DNA of 64,000 nt from Bombiscardovia asteroides_K (GTDB taxonomy: Bacteria; Actinomycetota; Actinomycetes; Actinomycetales; Bifidobacteriaceae): assembly GCF_048001765.1 (NCBI RefSeq), contig NZ_CP181447.1, positions 1-64,000 of the forward strand, given 5' to 3'. A program made the translations under genes and the position numbers. Below, piece by piece: positions 52,689 to 61,017 of this stretch. Every line of letters starts with the position of its first letter. Positions within the stretch are counted from its first letter, which is position 1. Below the pieces are notes generated by a model. That model was not told the origin of the DNA. It made no database searches and was given only the letters and a program-made list of their open reading frames with translations.

Positions 52689-53657
52689 TCATAAACTCAT
52701 GAAATACTTTTCAGGCGTGATTATTGTTAATCTGTTTTTGGGGATGCCATTATTCTCGGCTCTTGAGCGCATTTCGCTATTTCGCCTAGTGTCTTCTTTT
52801 AAGCTTGTACTGCCATGATAAGTAATAGTCCATTTCGCTTGTGGATATACTTGTGCTATTTTTCTTATATACGGTGTGTCGGCTTCCCCTAGTGAGTGAC
52901 CGATAACAATAATCTCGTCGACTGTTTGTTTATTTATATTAATTAGGAAGGATTTGAGGGCTTCAAAACCGGCATCGAGATTTTTTTCAGTTATCGAAAT
53001 GATTGATTTACCTATACTTTCAGCAGCTTTGTTTATTTGATCATCTACTGTTTTTTGGAAGACATAGGGATTTATGTCATAAGGGGCGTATTCTTCACTT
53101 TCTTTGTCTATAAGACCCCTTACTTTGGTTTTAGGACCATGACCGACGATTATTTCACCTGAAGCGGTGGAACCGTGAATATGACAAACTCGATTTGCTT
53201 TCACTGCATATTTCTTTTCAAGTGTCATTGTATAGTTGAAAGTTATAAATAGATCATCGTGCGATGGCCAATTCGGAACAGTACAGAAATCTTCATCAAG
53301 GTCGATGTTGCTAATCCATTCTTTTATATGTTCAGAAAGAGCTCCGTATTCATTAATATCTACATTTAAGACATTCTCTAACAAAAGATTATCGGGTTCA
53401 ATTGGACCTACATCATCCGGGTTGCTTGAGCTAACTACCTCACGGTAAGCACTTTCAAATTTCCCAAGTATCTCTTCGACATTTGGTCTGCCGAGGTTTC
53501 TCTCCAAATCTGCCCAGGGGTGTTCAAGGTCATCTGGACTTTCAAACATGTCTGAATGCCATAATTGACCAGAAGGGGAAGTTATAAAATTTTCCCAACT
53601 GGTATTTAACCCATGGAGAATATCAAAGCCGTTACCAATGATATAAAGACGTCCCAT
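52689..53657 (-). CDS. AbiH-family abortive-infection-like protein
   Basis: A 322-residue protein starting MGRLYIIGNGFDILHGL, the hallmark N-terminus of AbiH proteins. FITFNYTMTLEKKY, VCHIHGSTASGEIIVGHG and the IIVIGHSLGEADTPYI motif follow in the family order. AbiH of Lactococcus aborts phage infection; its biochemistry is poorly known. I chose the ATG at 53657, with GGAG six bases upstream; the frame extends ten codons further to 53687. It is AT-rich like the KAP gene on the other strand, 1.5 kb away. Both fit an acquired defence island. Confidence 0.88.
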   Translation of the reverse strand: MGRLYIIGNGFDILHGLNTSWENFITSPSGQLWHSDMFESPDDLEHPWADLERNLGRPNVEEILGKFESAYREVVSSSNPDDVGPIEPDNLLLENVLNVDINEYGALSEHIKEWISNIDLDEDFCTVPNWPSHDDLFITFNYTMTLEKKYAVKANRVCHIHGSTASGEIIVGHGPKTKVRGLIDKESEEYAPYDINPYVFQKTVDDQINKAAESIGKSIISITEKNLDAGFEALKSFLININKQTVDEIIVIGHSLGEADTPYIRKIAQVYPQAKWTITYHGSTSLKEDTRRNSEMRSRAENNGIPKNRLTIITPEKYFMSL

Positions 53658-54462
53658 TACTATCTCCATCTCTATTTCCTCTACCATTTTGCTGTTTATT
53701 AATTCAAAATGGTAATGTGCCTGGAGTGAATAACGGAATCAGTCGTATGTATATAATTATATTTTGTATAGTAAGAAGTTGGCTCGAATGGGCTTGATAA
53801 TCTTGGTAGCATACGGGAGACCCATACAATAAGCAATTAATGTGGTTACTGAGCAACAAATGATTCCTCAATAAAACTCATTGATAACCCAGAATCACGT
53901 AAACAGGAATAAATGTTTCCAAGTTTCAAAGTAACCGAAAATGCATGGGATCACGTTATGCGCCTAGGCTCAGTGAACTGATGGGATACCCAGCCGATAT
54001 TGTCTTGGCGCTGCAGATGATGGTACTTGGATGACATTTAATTGATGCGTTAAGTAAATCAAAATTGTATCATAGCAGGTAGGTCATGGAAGGCTGATCT
54101 GGAAACATAGAGATGGGCATGTCGTTACAAAAATGCAGTCGGGCGTATTAATCGACATGAGCCCCCCAAAAGCTCGACTACGCGATATGACAGATACAGA
54201 GGTCTGAAGTCACGTAGCAGCTAAACGAGACGCGTTTCACTTATGTTCAAAAATATAAAGAGAGCTACGGGAATCTGAGCCTAAAATAGAACGTGCATGA
54301 GCCAATCAGTAAAGGCTATACTTAAAGGACAAGGCCATTGAATGCACATGGTGGGAGGATAATAGAATAGATTTGCCGCAAGAACCAGCAGATTCATGAT
54401 ATGAAGTAATCAATAAGAGATGAGTCTGTAACTGATAAATAGCTATAAATAATCTTAAAAAC
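53658..54462. other. Gene-free AT-rich interval up to the left attachment site
   Basis: About 800 bases upstream of abiH and ending at the left attachment site. I find no frame with a ribosome site, no RNA gene and no repeat with the element. Before the present element arrived this would have lain just downstream of tRNA-Ala, so it may be a worn older insertion. Confidence 0.45.
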
Positions 54463-54482
54463 CTACCTGTGGAGCTAGCCGG
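54463..54482. repeat. attL: attL: displaced copy of the tRNA-Ala 3' end
   Basis: Twenty bases, identical to 61018-61037. The flanking bases differ (C versus A before, G versus A after), so this is the full length of the repeat. It marks the left edge of the element. Confidence 0.9.
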
Positions 54483-54806
54483 GCTCCGTACATTCACAAT
54501 TTTACTTGTAATTGCAACGGTTCTCATCAATGAAGATCAAATTGTAACCTATTTCGTAACCTATTATTGAACAAACCTGGGACTTAATGACTCAATATGA
54601 GCAACTTCAACTCGAAGTTTCTGCCATTGATATGTTTCAGTTTCAGATAAGGTAAAAAGCAAGCAAAAGGAATGTCATGTCTGCGTGGCACGTGTGCATG
54701 ACATAATAAAAATGCCGCGGCATCCAGTACATGGCACACTAAGTTTGCAACGGCAAGGACGGGCCGTTAACTGGGGATGGCCGTCGGTGGAGAGAGAAGG
54801 GCGACT
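54483..54806. other. Left end of the element, gene-free
   Basis: 324 bases between attL and the cargo gene. It holds two direct TAACCTA words (listed separately) and otherwise no gene. AT-rich near attL, it becomes GC-rich near 54,700. The ribosome site of the cargo gene is at its right end. Confidence 0.5.
54545..54563. repeat. Paired TAACCTA words, candidate arm-type sites (left)
   Basis: TAACCTA at 54545-54551 and 54557-54563, 12 bases apart. The same word occurs as an inverted pair near the other end of the element. Tyrosine integrases bind such arm sites beside the core; the binding here is inferred. Confidence 0.5.
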
Positions 54807-55820
54807 GTGAAGGAAAACGGGAGCGGGGACACCTCGAGACGCAGGCCTGCGGTCATAGTGGTGGTCCTGGTGCTGGTGGTAGCTGTCATCTGCGGCGGGG
54901 GACTGTGGTGGCATAACCACGCGGTTCGGGAACACGATCAAGCCCTCACGTTATACAGGGCGGCGGTCAGGGACTATGCAAGCCAGGAGGGCCGATACCG
55001 CTCGTACCTGGACTCCGACGAAGTGAAGTCCGCTTCTGCCATCAAAGAGGAAGAGGTCAGCGATGCCAAGACAGTCCTGGCCATGTCCAGGGATGTGAAA
55101 ACCACCAAACCCGCATCGAGCAGGAAGACCAGTGTTAAAACCGCCCTAACGGGGGATGCATCCACCGGGGAGCTGAAGAAGGCGACCGAAAACCTGGCCT
55201 CACAGATTTCGAGAATGAAGGCAGAAGTCAGGACCATCAAGGCCAAGGTGCTCGCCGTGAACACTTCTAAGGCCCACAAGCTGCTCTCCGACGCTATAGG
55301 TAATGCAGACAAGATCCTCGCTGATTCCAGCGGCAAGGTGCCCGATGGGGACCACTCCCGTGATGAACTGACCAAGACCCTTGACTTGGCCAAGAAGACC
55401 CTTGAGGACAGGAAATCGGTTCTTAAGACCTTCACTGATGCCAAGACCACCCTTGACACTAAAACTCAGGCTGTAAACAATGCTGTTAATGCTAAAGCCG
55501 CTCAGGATGCTGCTGATGCCGCTGCTGCACAGTCCCAAGCTGCGAGCGCTGCTGTAAGCGGTGGTTCTGGTTACAGTGGTGGTTCTTCTTACGGCAGTGG
55601 AACTGGCTATAGTGGTGGCTCTGGTTATCGTGCTCCCTCTGGTGGTAGTGGTTATCGCGCGCCTTCTGGTGGTGGCTATAGTGCTCCTTCTGGTGGCGGT
55701 TCTGCTCCTGCACCTGCTCCTTCTAATGGTGGTCATCCTACTTGGACTGGAACTACAGATGGCTCTAATGCTACTGGACATTGGGATGGTAACCATTTTA
55801 TTGGTGAACAAGAGTTCTGA
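54807..55820 (+). CDS. Membrane-anchored or exported Gly/Ser/Tyr-rich protein (element cargo)
   Basis: A 337-residue protein. A short basic N-terminus precedes one hydrophobic helix (VIVVVLVLVVAVICGGG, about 17-33), so it is a membrane anchor or signal sequence. Residues about 40-230 are Lys/Asp/Ala-rich and helical, probably a coiled coil. The C-terminus, about 245-315, is a repeat-rich GSGYSGG/GYRAPSGG region ending HWDGNHFIGEQEF. From the repeats on, codons change to T-ending forms such as GGT, unlike the GC-rich first half. I chose the GTG at 54807 (AAGGG upstream). Similar bifidobacterial proteins are sometimes called colicin transporters, without proof. It points away from rep. Confidence 0.75.
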   Translation: MKENGSGDTSRRRPAVIVVVLVLVVAVICGGGLWWHNHAVREHDQALTLYRAAVRDYASQEGRYRSYLDSDEVKSASAIKEEEVSDAKTVLAMSRDVKTTKPASSRKTSVKTALTGDASTGELKKATENLASQISRMKAEVRTIKAKVLAVNTSKAHKLLSDAIGNADKILADSSGKVPDGDHSRDELTKTLDLAKKTLEDRKSVLKTFTDAKTTLDTKTQAVNNAVNAKAAQDAADAAAAQSQAASAAVSGGSGYSGGSSYGSGTGYSGGSGYRAPSGGSGYRAPSGGGYSAPSGGGSAPAPAPSNGGHPTWTGTTDGSNATGHWDGNHFIGEQEF

Positions 55821-55873
55821 TATTCTTTAGAAGAATATCCGGGTTCTCCTCCTGTTTATCGGGATTAGAACCC
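55819..55873. terminator. Two hairpins between convergent cargo and rep genes
   Basis: GATATTCTT/AAGAATATC (55819-55839) is a perfect 9-bp stem with a 3-base loop that starts in the cargo stop codon. GGGTTCT (55841-55847) and AGAACCC (55867-55873) form a second stem. They lie between convergent genes and may stop both transcripts. Confidence 0.55.
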
Positions 55874-56050
55874 ACTGTATAACTGAATAATTGAATTAGA
55901 GTTTGGTGATAGGTTTTGATGCGAGCTACTTCTGTTCCTCCCTCCCCATATTAAATGATTGGTTGCCATAAGCGGCTATAGCTGCTGGTGGGGTTCTAGT
56001 CTCTGCAATTGAATTATGATGCCACTGATCTGACGCCTGGTCTGTGTAAA

Positions 56051-57412
56051 TCATGGTTTCAATAGGCTGATTATCCTGGATGGATCATTGACGAATTCCG
56101 ATTGCCATGTCTCGGCACTGATGACCTGGACGAGCTTGCCTTTCCCCATATCATCCCGGGTGATGTCCTCATCGCTGGACCCAGCGGCGTGCGCATGGTC
56201 GAGGAACCTGTTCCACAGGCTATCCAGAACCGAGTCTTCCCGCCTGCAGCGATGACTGTAGTTCAGTACCCGACGGCCTTTCATGACCTTCTCGATGGAA
56301 TGCAGCACACGCCAATACTGCTGGTCGCCCCCCATGGCGCTGCTCCAGGTAATTTCACCGGTTGCCTTGTTGGCCACATGAAGCCCCGACTTATCCCATG
56401 AGGCATCTTCCCCTTTCCTGAGCGGGAACCAGAACCTGGCCAGCTTCTCATCAAGGCACAGGTACGCCAGCAGCTCGAAGAACCCTACCGACTCACCGCG
56501 TCCAATCTTGCCCTGGTCGTTGAGCATCTCCGCTGCCGCATGCCTGGCATCCGCCTTGTTGACATACCTGGATATTCTGTCGGACATCGCGTTGGTACTG
56601 GTCAAAGGCAGCATCGAGAACCCCTGAAGCGAGCAGTCGAAATGGTCGGCTTTCAGGCTCTTCTTCCATCGCCTATACAAACGGGACCCCAGCGCGAAGT
56701 AGTCGGAATACCCTAGGGGGTGTTGAAGCAGCAGCAGACAGTGCAGGTGGAAATGGTAGCCGCTGTTGCGGTTCCAGGTGACCTCGACGGTGCTGACCAT
56801 GCCGCAGACTCCGAATCTCCTCCGGTCGCCCAGGCTCCGGGTCCCGCCGTTCCAAGACCCACCGGCTGTCAAAGCACTCCGGGCATGACCCAACACGTCC
56901 ATCAGCTTATCCGGCAAGTCATCAAGGGAATGCCCGATTGTGAACGTGGCGAACAGGACCTGATGGCCGATGCCGTCCCCGAGTCCATCATGCATGAACC
57001 AGTCCAACCCCCTCGACAGCTGGTCCACCCTCTCGGCCGCTATCGACTGCGAACACCTCGCACACCGCCTAGAACCGCAATGGTACAGGCCACTGATATA
57101 CCGCCTAGCCCCGGTACCCTCACCGATCTGCATCACCGACAACTGGCCTTCACCACCTGTAGAGGCGGGCCGGGGACTACGAGAACAACAGCGGATGGAT
57201 GGCAGTGAGGAGGCGCCCCATTGCAGGGCCTTCATCCGCCAGCGCAGCTCCCGTGCAGCGGCATCATCATTCACTACCGGGCCGCCGTCTGATAGTTCCC
57301 CTTTTATCAAGGCCTCGCCATGCTCGGCTGCCTCCCGGACTCCGCTCTGCTCCGCCGCCGCTACGCGGCTCTGCTCCGCAGGCTGCGCCTCCCGGCACTT
57401 GCTACCCTTCAT
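56051..57412 (-). CDS. rep: Rolling-circle replication initiator (HUH Rep)
   Basis: A 453-residue Rep protein. Cys112, Cys117 and Cys120 (HCGSRRCARC) form a probable zinc site. FATFTIGH (154-161) is motif I. H220, H222 and H224 in YHFHLHCLLLL form the HUH metal site. Y283 with K286 in SRYVNKA is the nicking tyrosine motif. Such proteins nick an origin to start rolling-circle copying. AAGGAG just before the ATG supports the start. A hairpin in the 76 bases upstream could be an origin. Rep in an integrated element allows copying after excision, as in actinobacterial AICEs. Confidence 0.88.
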   Translation of the reverse strand: MKGSKCREAQPAEQSRVAAAEQSGVREAAEHGEALIKGELSDGGPVVNDDAAARELRWRMKALQWGASSLPSIRCCSRSPRPASTGGEGQLSVMQIGEGTGARRYISGLYHCGSRRCARCSQSIAAERVDQLSRGLDWFMHDGLGDGIGHQVLFATFTIGHSLDDLPDKLMDVLGHARSALTAGGSWNGGTRSLGDRRRFGVCGMVSTVEVTWNRNSGYHFHLHCLLLLQHPLGYSDYFALGSRLYRRWKKSLKADHFDCSLQGFSMLPLTSTNAMSDRISRYVNKADARHAAAEMLNDQGKIGRGESVGFFELLAYLCLDEKLARFWFPLRKGEDASWDKSGLHVANKATGEITWSSAMGGDQQYWRVLHSIEKVMKGRRVLNYSHRCRREDSVLDSLWNRFLDHAHAAGSSDEDITRDDMGKGKLVQVISAETWQSEFVNDPSRIISLLKP

Positions 57413-57435
57413 TATGACTCCTTAACAAGAATGGG

Positions 57436-57471
57436 GAAGCCGCCAACCGTTCGAACACGAATGACGGCTTC
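57436..57471. other. Hairpin upstream of rep, candidate double-strand origin or regulator
   Basis: GAAGCCG (57436-57442) and CGGCTTC (57465-57471) pair around a 22-base loop that itself holds the palindrome GTTCGAAC. It lies directly upstream of the rep start. Rolling-circle origins are often such hairpins, but a nick site cannot be read. Confidence 0.35.
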
Positions 57472-57488
57472 GCTGATCAATACCCAGC

Positions 57489-58037
57489 TCAGGAACCGTG
57501 GACCTTGTTGAATAGTTGCAACGAAGACTGCAGCCTGAGCAACGAATCCGGTGAGGAACAGGGCCTTGTCGTAGCCAGCATCAGCGAACTGCGCTCATCA
57601 CCGAGGGATGTGTACTTCAACTGGTGGGCGGACGGAAGCTGGGGCAGGACTCGGTCGATGACCTGACGCATATATTCGGAAATGGTGAAATGCGAATCAG
57701 GCTTGATGCTGATACGAGCCCTCCCCGAATCGTCGATTTCCACTGACCGGTAGGCCCAGGCCATAGGGAACTCGGGCAGGAAACCATCGGAGGCGTGCAA
57801 CTGCCTGATGTAGAACTCCCTAACCAGCTCACAGCTCAGCATCCAGAAGGGCTGCATATAAGACAGATACTGACGCATCACGGAGCTGTAACTGGCGCAC
57901 ACTTTGTGGGCAGCCTCCTGGGTCTGTTTGTCATGGGCAGTGAGAAACCACAGAAGCCTGTGCTTATCGATGTCCTGTGCCTGTTGGATAACCGGCACAG
58001 TCGCGCAGTCATCCCATAGCCTAAGTCTGAACTTCAT
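57489..58037 (-). CDS. Hypothetical protein of the integrative element (182 aa)
   Basis: A 182-residue soluble-looking protein that I do not recognise. It begins MKFRLRLWDDCATVPVIQQ and has an aromatic/Met-rich middle (SYMQPFWMLSCELVREFYIRQ), then FHEGT-free beta-like parts and a C-terminal SLLRLQSSLQLFNKVHG. No membrane helix or metal motif stands out. Its ATG overlaps the stop of the 145-residue gene by four bases, and rep follows after 76 bases, so it belongs to the replication/maintenance operon. Confidence 0.7.
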   Translation of the reverse strand: MKFRLRLWDDCATVPVIQQAQDIDKHRLLWFLTAHDKQTQEAAHKVCASYSSVMRQYLSYMQPFWMLSCELVREFYIRQLHASDGFLPEFPMAWAYRSVEIDDSGRARISIKPDSHFTISEYMRQVIDRVLPQLPSAHQLKYTSLGDERSSLMLATTRPCSSPDSLLRLQSSLQLFNKVHGS

Positions 58038-58471
58038 GACTTACCCCCGGACTTCTTGTCCTGACTGTCCAGCCGGAAGGTGATACCGGACGAACTGGCA
58101 CCATCTGCGTCCTGGACATGAACCGCATCAGCGGATATGGTCACGTATTTCTGGCGGCCGTCCCCATCACGCAGGGTGATGGTCAACCCATCGAATACCA
58201 GAACAGTGCCAAACCCGATTTGCCTACGGGTGGTCTCGTCCATAGGGACCCGGATCGTCAGAGGCGATGGCACATCCCGGTGGAACGAATGCCCCATGCT
58301 CATCACGGAAACGTCGTACACCTGCAATCCGTTCCTGGTGACAGATACGGGCTTATGGTCGGGATGTGCATTACGCTCTTCCCGGCTGATGAACTCGGTC
58401 ACGGGGTTCACGGCCTCAAGCGACCGTAGACCCTGCAACAGGTCCTCTATTCTTAAATCAACTGAAGCCAT
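58034..58471 (-). CDS. Hypothetical protein of the integrative element (145 aa)
   Basis: A 145-residue protein, mostly beta-strand by pattern: SPLTIRVPMDETTRRQIGFG and VLVFDGLTITLRDGDGRQKYVTISAD. It recalls small regulatory proteins of actinobacterial integrative plasmids in size and position, but I cannot name a family. AAAGGAG lies just before the ATG. The stop overlaps the next start by four bases. No helix-turn-helix is obvious. Confidence 0.72.
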   Translation of the reverse strand: MASVDLRIEDLLQGLRSLEAVNPVTEFISREERNAHPDHKPVSVTRNGLQVYDVSVMSMGHSFHRDVPSPLTIRVPMDETTRRQIGFGTVLVFDGLTITLRDGDGRQKYVTISADAVHVQDADGASSSGITFRLDSQDKKSGGKS

Positions 58472-58485
58472 ACCGGCTCCTTTCT

Positions 58486-59007
58486 TTATGCGGCCCGGGC
58501 GATGAAAACGCCAAGGCCAATCAAATACCCCTCAACCGAATGCACTTGACACGGTCTACGGGATTGCAATGGAGGCAAGTGAACACCCGGGACCTCTTTT
58601 ACCGGAGATGTCCAATCAAAGCCCGGGACTTGACCTGTCTCCTGATACTTAATTGGGTCGAAGGCGGCCATAGGCCCATATGAATCGAAACTGCACCGTT
58701 CATCCCAGGAGAAGGCCAGACAGCACAACTCACAGGGCAGGAACCTCATAACGACCCACGTTTCTTCCAGGAAACAGAAAACAATGAACAGAACAAACAC
58801 CGACGAACAGAACAACCAACACCAGATGAATCCATCACCCGGGGGGGGGGGGGATCTAACGCTGTCCTCAGCCAACAACCATCCAATTAAAAAGGCCATC
58901 GAATCAGTTTTTTCTGGAATATGAATTCCACGGAATCGGACCACCGTGTGCAAAGGAAGCCGTATATTAGTTCCCTTACTATTAAAACCAACCATCATCG
59001 TCTCCAT
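58486..59007 (-). CDS. Small membrane protein frame crossed by a C13 tract (possible phase variation)
   Basis: A 173-codon frame whose ATG overlaps the stop of the excisionase-like gene (TGATG), suggesting coupling. Residues about 53-56 are Pro-Pro-Pro-Pro, encoded by 13 C on the minus strand. They are followed by a hydrophobic segment (WCWLFCSSVFVLFIVFCFL) that could span the membrane. In the other two frames after the tract a stop comes at once or after about 30 codons, so a one-base change would cut the protein. No family is recognised. The frame as assembled is open, an 'on' state if it is a real gene. Confidence 0.55.
   Translation of the reverse strand: METMMVGFNSKGTNIRLPLHTVVRFRGIHIPEKTDSMAFLIGWLLAEDSVRSPPPPGDGFIWCWLFCSSVFVLFIVFCFLEETWVVMRFLPCELCCLAFSWDERCSFDSYGPMAAFDPIKYQETGQVPGFDWTSPVKEVPGVHLPPLQSRRPCQVHSVEGYLIGLGVFIARAA
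58841..58853. repeat. Run of 13 G (C on the coding strand)
   Basis: Thirteen consecutive guanines inside the 58486-59007 frame. Tracts this long slip easily during copying and mark contingency genes in several bacteria, including sortase-pilus genes in bifidobacteria. Length in the assembly may be imprecise. Confidence 0.9.
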
Positions 59008-59273
59008 CACAGGTTGAACGGGTGACTGCACAGCTCCATTACGCTGGACTTGGTGATGACCACCTTGCGTTTGGTGGTGTGCAGAGCCACAAGCTCGCGG
59101 GAGGCTATCAGCCGGTTCACGCTGGATACCGACACCCGAAGGAACTTCGCGACCTCATCCTTAGTCAGCAATTCGGGCATACCGGACAAGTCGGGGCAGC
59201 CCGGCTCAGGACCCTGAGCACATGTACGGTGCCTCACGACCAGGCTCTTTTTGTGTGTATCTGAATATTTCAT
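59007..59273 (-). CDS. xis: Helix-turn-helix excisionase-like protein
   Basis: An 88-residue protein with a MerR/excisionase-type winged helix: LLTKDEVAKFLRVSVSSVNRLIASRELVALHTTKRKVVITKSSV (about 36-79). Such proteins bend DNA at attachment sites and drive integrase towards excision. It lies in the integrase operon, 277 bases downstream of int. The start is uncertain: ATG 59273, or ATG 59180, which would leave only the HTH part. Its stop overlaps the next start. Confidence 0.8.
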   Translation of the reverse strand: MKYSDTHKKSLVVRHRTCAQGPEPGCPDLSGMPELLTKDEVAKFLRVSVSSVNRLIASRELVALHTTKRKVVITKSSVMELCSHPFNL

Positions 59274-59550
59274 GTTCCCAGGATGAGCCGCCGCTCCGTC
59301 TTAATCAATCACTGCTCCGAACACTCAGATTGGCGGTATCCCGGGCTTTTCAAGGTCCTTCTGCGCGATAGAACAGGGCTCCCTGCGGGTATGGGCGCGC
59401 TCCCTTGTGCATCGGCAATGCTCCCCCGGGACCGGAACATGCCAACCAGCCGGGTGAAGGGGCTTCGCTGGTCTTAAGCCACTTCCTGGAAGTGTGAAGG
59501 TTTTATGAAGCCGACAGCTTCGTCGGTATCCACCATCCACCGGAAGAGTA
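59274..59550. other. Interval between int and xis with hairpins
   Basis: 277 bases with no gene. CACTTC/GAAGTG (about 59480-59495) and CCGAC/GTCGG (59511-59515, 59522-59526) can form small stems. The latter lies just after the int stop and might reduce read-through from int into xis. Confidence 0.4.
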
Positions 59551-60834
59551 TCAGCGTGCGGATATGTCCCCGAGTTCTGCCTCCAAACGGGCGACCCGCT
59601 CACGGTCGCGCTCTAGATCGGCGCGTGCTTTCTCCAATTCCTTACTCACCTGGTCTTGGGTCCTGACCGGCGCAACCAGCGCATCGAACACCCGGTCCAT
59701 CACTTTGCGTTTGCCCGTATCGGTGGCACGCTCGTACAAATCCAGGCTGATTTCCGGGTCGGCATGCCTGGCAAGCTCCTGCACATCCTTGGGGGTACCG
59801 CCGACCCTGGCCGAGGTGGTGATGGCAGTGGCCCTCAACGTATGGAAATGCAGGTCAGAACGGTCCGCTGCCATTTTGGCCTTGTCGAACTGGCCGCGCA
59901 GCGTGTTGGGCGACATGATGGGTCGCCGTGCCGCATGGATGACCAGAGCATCAGACCCCGGGTCGCAGAACCGTTCCAGATGTGCCTTGAGCATGGGCAC
60001 GAACCCTCGGGGAATGGGCAGGTCGGCCCGGCTGGTATCGGTCTTGGTCTCTTTGAACCCCAGGGCTCCCACATCCCCCTCGCCACGGGTCAGAGCACGA
60101 CGTATGCGCATGATTCCATGCCGGAAGTCAATGTCCCCGCGCTGCAAAGCGCACACCTCCGAGATGCGCAACCCCATTACTGCCCCCAAGTAAATACTGA
60201 TACGTGAATAATCCGGCATGGCCCGGTAGATGACCTCCAGTTCCTCACGGGTGGCGGCGGGAATCTCCGACTGACGGCTTCTGGGCAGACGCGGATTGGG
60301 CCTGGTACAGGGGTCCTGCTCAATCAACCCCTCCGCAAGTGCCTTACGCATGACGGCCTTGAGCATCTGATAGGCGCGACGCAAGGCATGCACTCCATCC
60401 ACATACCCGCCGTCCAGCCACGACTCTACAACCGGCGCGGTGATATCACCGACCATCATGTCCCCGAAGAACCCGTCCAGGTGGGACAGGGCCTCGCGCT
60501 TCTTGCGCATCGAGGCGGCAACGGGGCGACGGCCATCGGCCGTGCGGTACCCCTCGACGAAATCGCCGGCATAATCACGGAACCGGACCACCGCAATCTG
60601 CTTCTGCCGCTCACGCTCGGCGGGGGACAGCCATCTGACATGATCTCGGAAGCACTCGTCCCGGTATTTCTCCTCTGCATCCAGCCAGGCCTGCGCCATC
60701 GCTTTGGCCCCCAACGGGAACCCCTTGTACACACGCTTGGACGGGTCAAGCGGATTGACGTACCTGGCTTTCAGAGACACCGCATCACCGCGAGCGTTCT
60801 TCCTGAACGTTATCGTGCCGAAACTCGAACGCAT
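59551..60834 (-). CDS. int: Tyrosine site-specific integrase
   Basis: A 427-residue phage/ICE-type integrase. The N-terminal arm-binding part is basic, a SAM-like core-binding domain spans about 85-175, and the catalytic domain shows Arg223 (GLRISEV), a Lys near 263, His331-X-X-Arg334 (HTLRAT), His357 and the nucleophile Tyr367 (LYERA). A coiled coil ends the protein (KELEKARADLERDRERVARL). AGGAG seven bases before the ATG at 60834 decides the start. It sits about 185 bases from the tRNA-Ala core, so it is the enzyme that inserted the element. An inverted repeat lies in its promoter. Confidence 0.93.
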   Translation of the reverse strand: MRSSFGTITFRKNARGDAVSLKARYVNPLDPSKRVYKGFPLGAKAMAQAWLDAEEKYRDECFRDHVRWLSPAERERQKQIAVVRFRDYAGDFVEGYRTADGRRPVAASMRKKREALSHLDGFFGDMMVGDITAPVVESWLDGGYVDGVHALRRAYQMLKAVMRKALAEGLIEQDPCTRPNPRLPRSRQSEIPAATREELEVIYRAMPDYSRISIYLGAVMGLRISEVCALQRGDIDFRHGIMRIRRALTRGEGDVGALGFKETKTDTSRADLPIPRGFVPMLKAHLERFCDPGSDALVIHAARRPIMSPNTLRGQFDKAKMAADRSDLHFHTLRATAITTSARVGGTPKDVQELARHADPEISLDLYERATDTGKRKVMDRVFDALVAPVRTQDQVSKELEKARADLERDRERVARLEAELGDISAR

Positions 60835-60880
60835 GGCTTTTCTCCTAGGCATGATGCCCGAACCTCTCAGCCTGGGCGCG

Positions 60881-60898
60881 TAACCTAACTCTAGGTTA
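60881..60898. promoter_or_regulatory. Inverted TAACCTA pair in the int promoter
   Basis: TAACCTA (60881-60887) and TAGGTTA (60892-60898) form a 7-bp palindrome with a 4-base centre, 47-64 bases before the int start. The same word is found twice near attL. It may be an operator or an arm-type integrase/excisionase site. Confidence 0.55.
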
Positions 60899-61017
60899 TC
60901 CCGGGCAGTCCTGGACCATCCTGACAAGACACCGATACCCGCCTGGATACCCGTTAACCGTTGGAAACACAAGGAAAACCATATGAAAAAAGGTCTCCTA
61001 GCGGAAACCCAGAAACA

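Noticed and set aside
48290..54462. Possible second attachment repeat further left, marking a larger element
   Set aside because: I searched for the GGAGCTAGCC core and found no further copy, so the left block cannot be shown to be part of the same element.
56720..57425. Plus-strand frames opposite rep (162 and 151 codons)
   Set aside because: Shadows of rep, which has intact HUH motifs on the minus strand.
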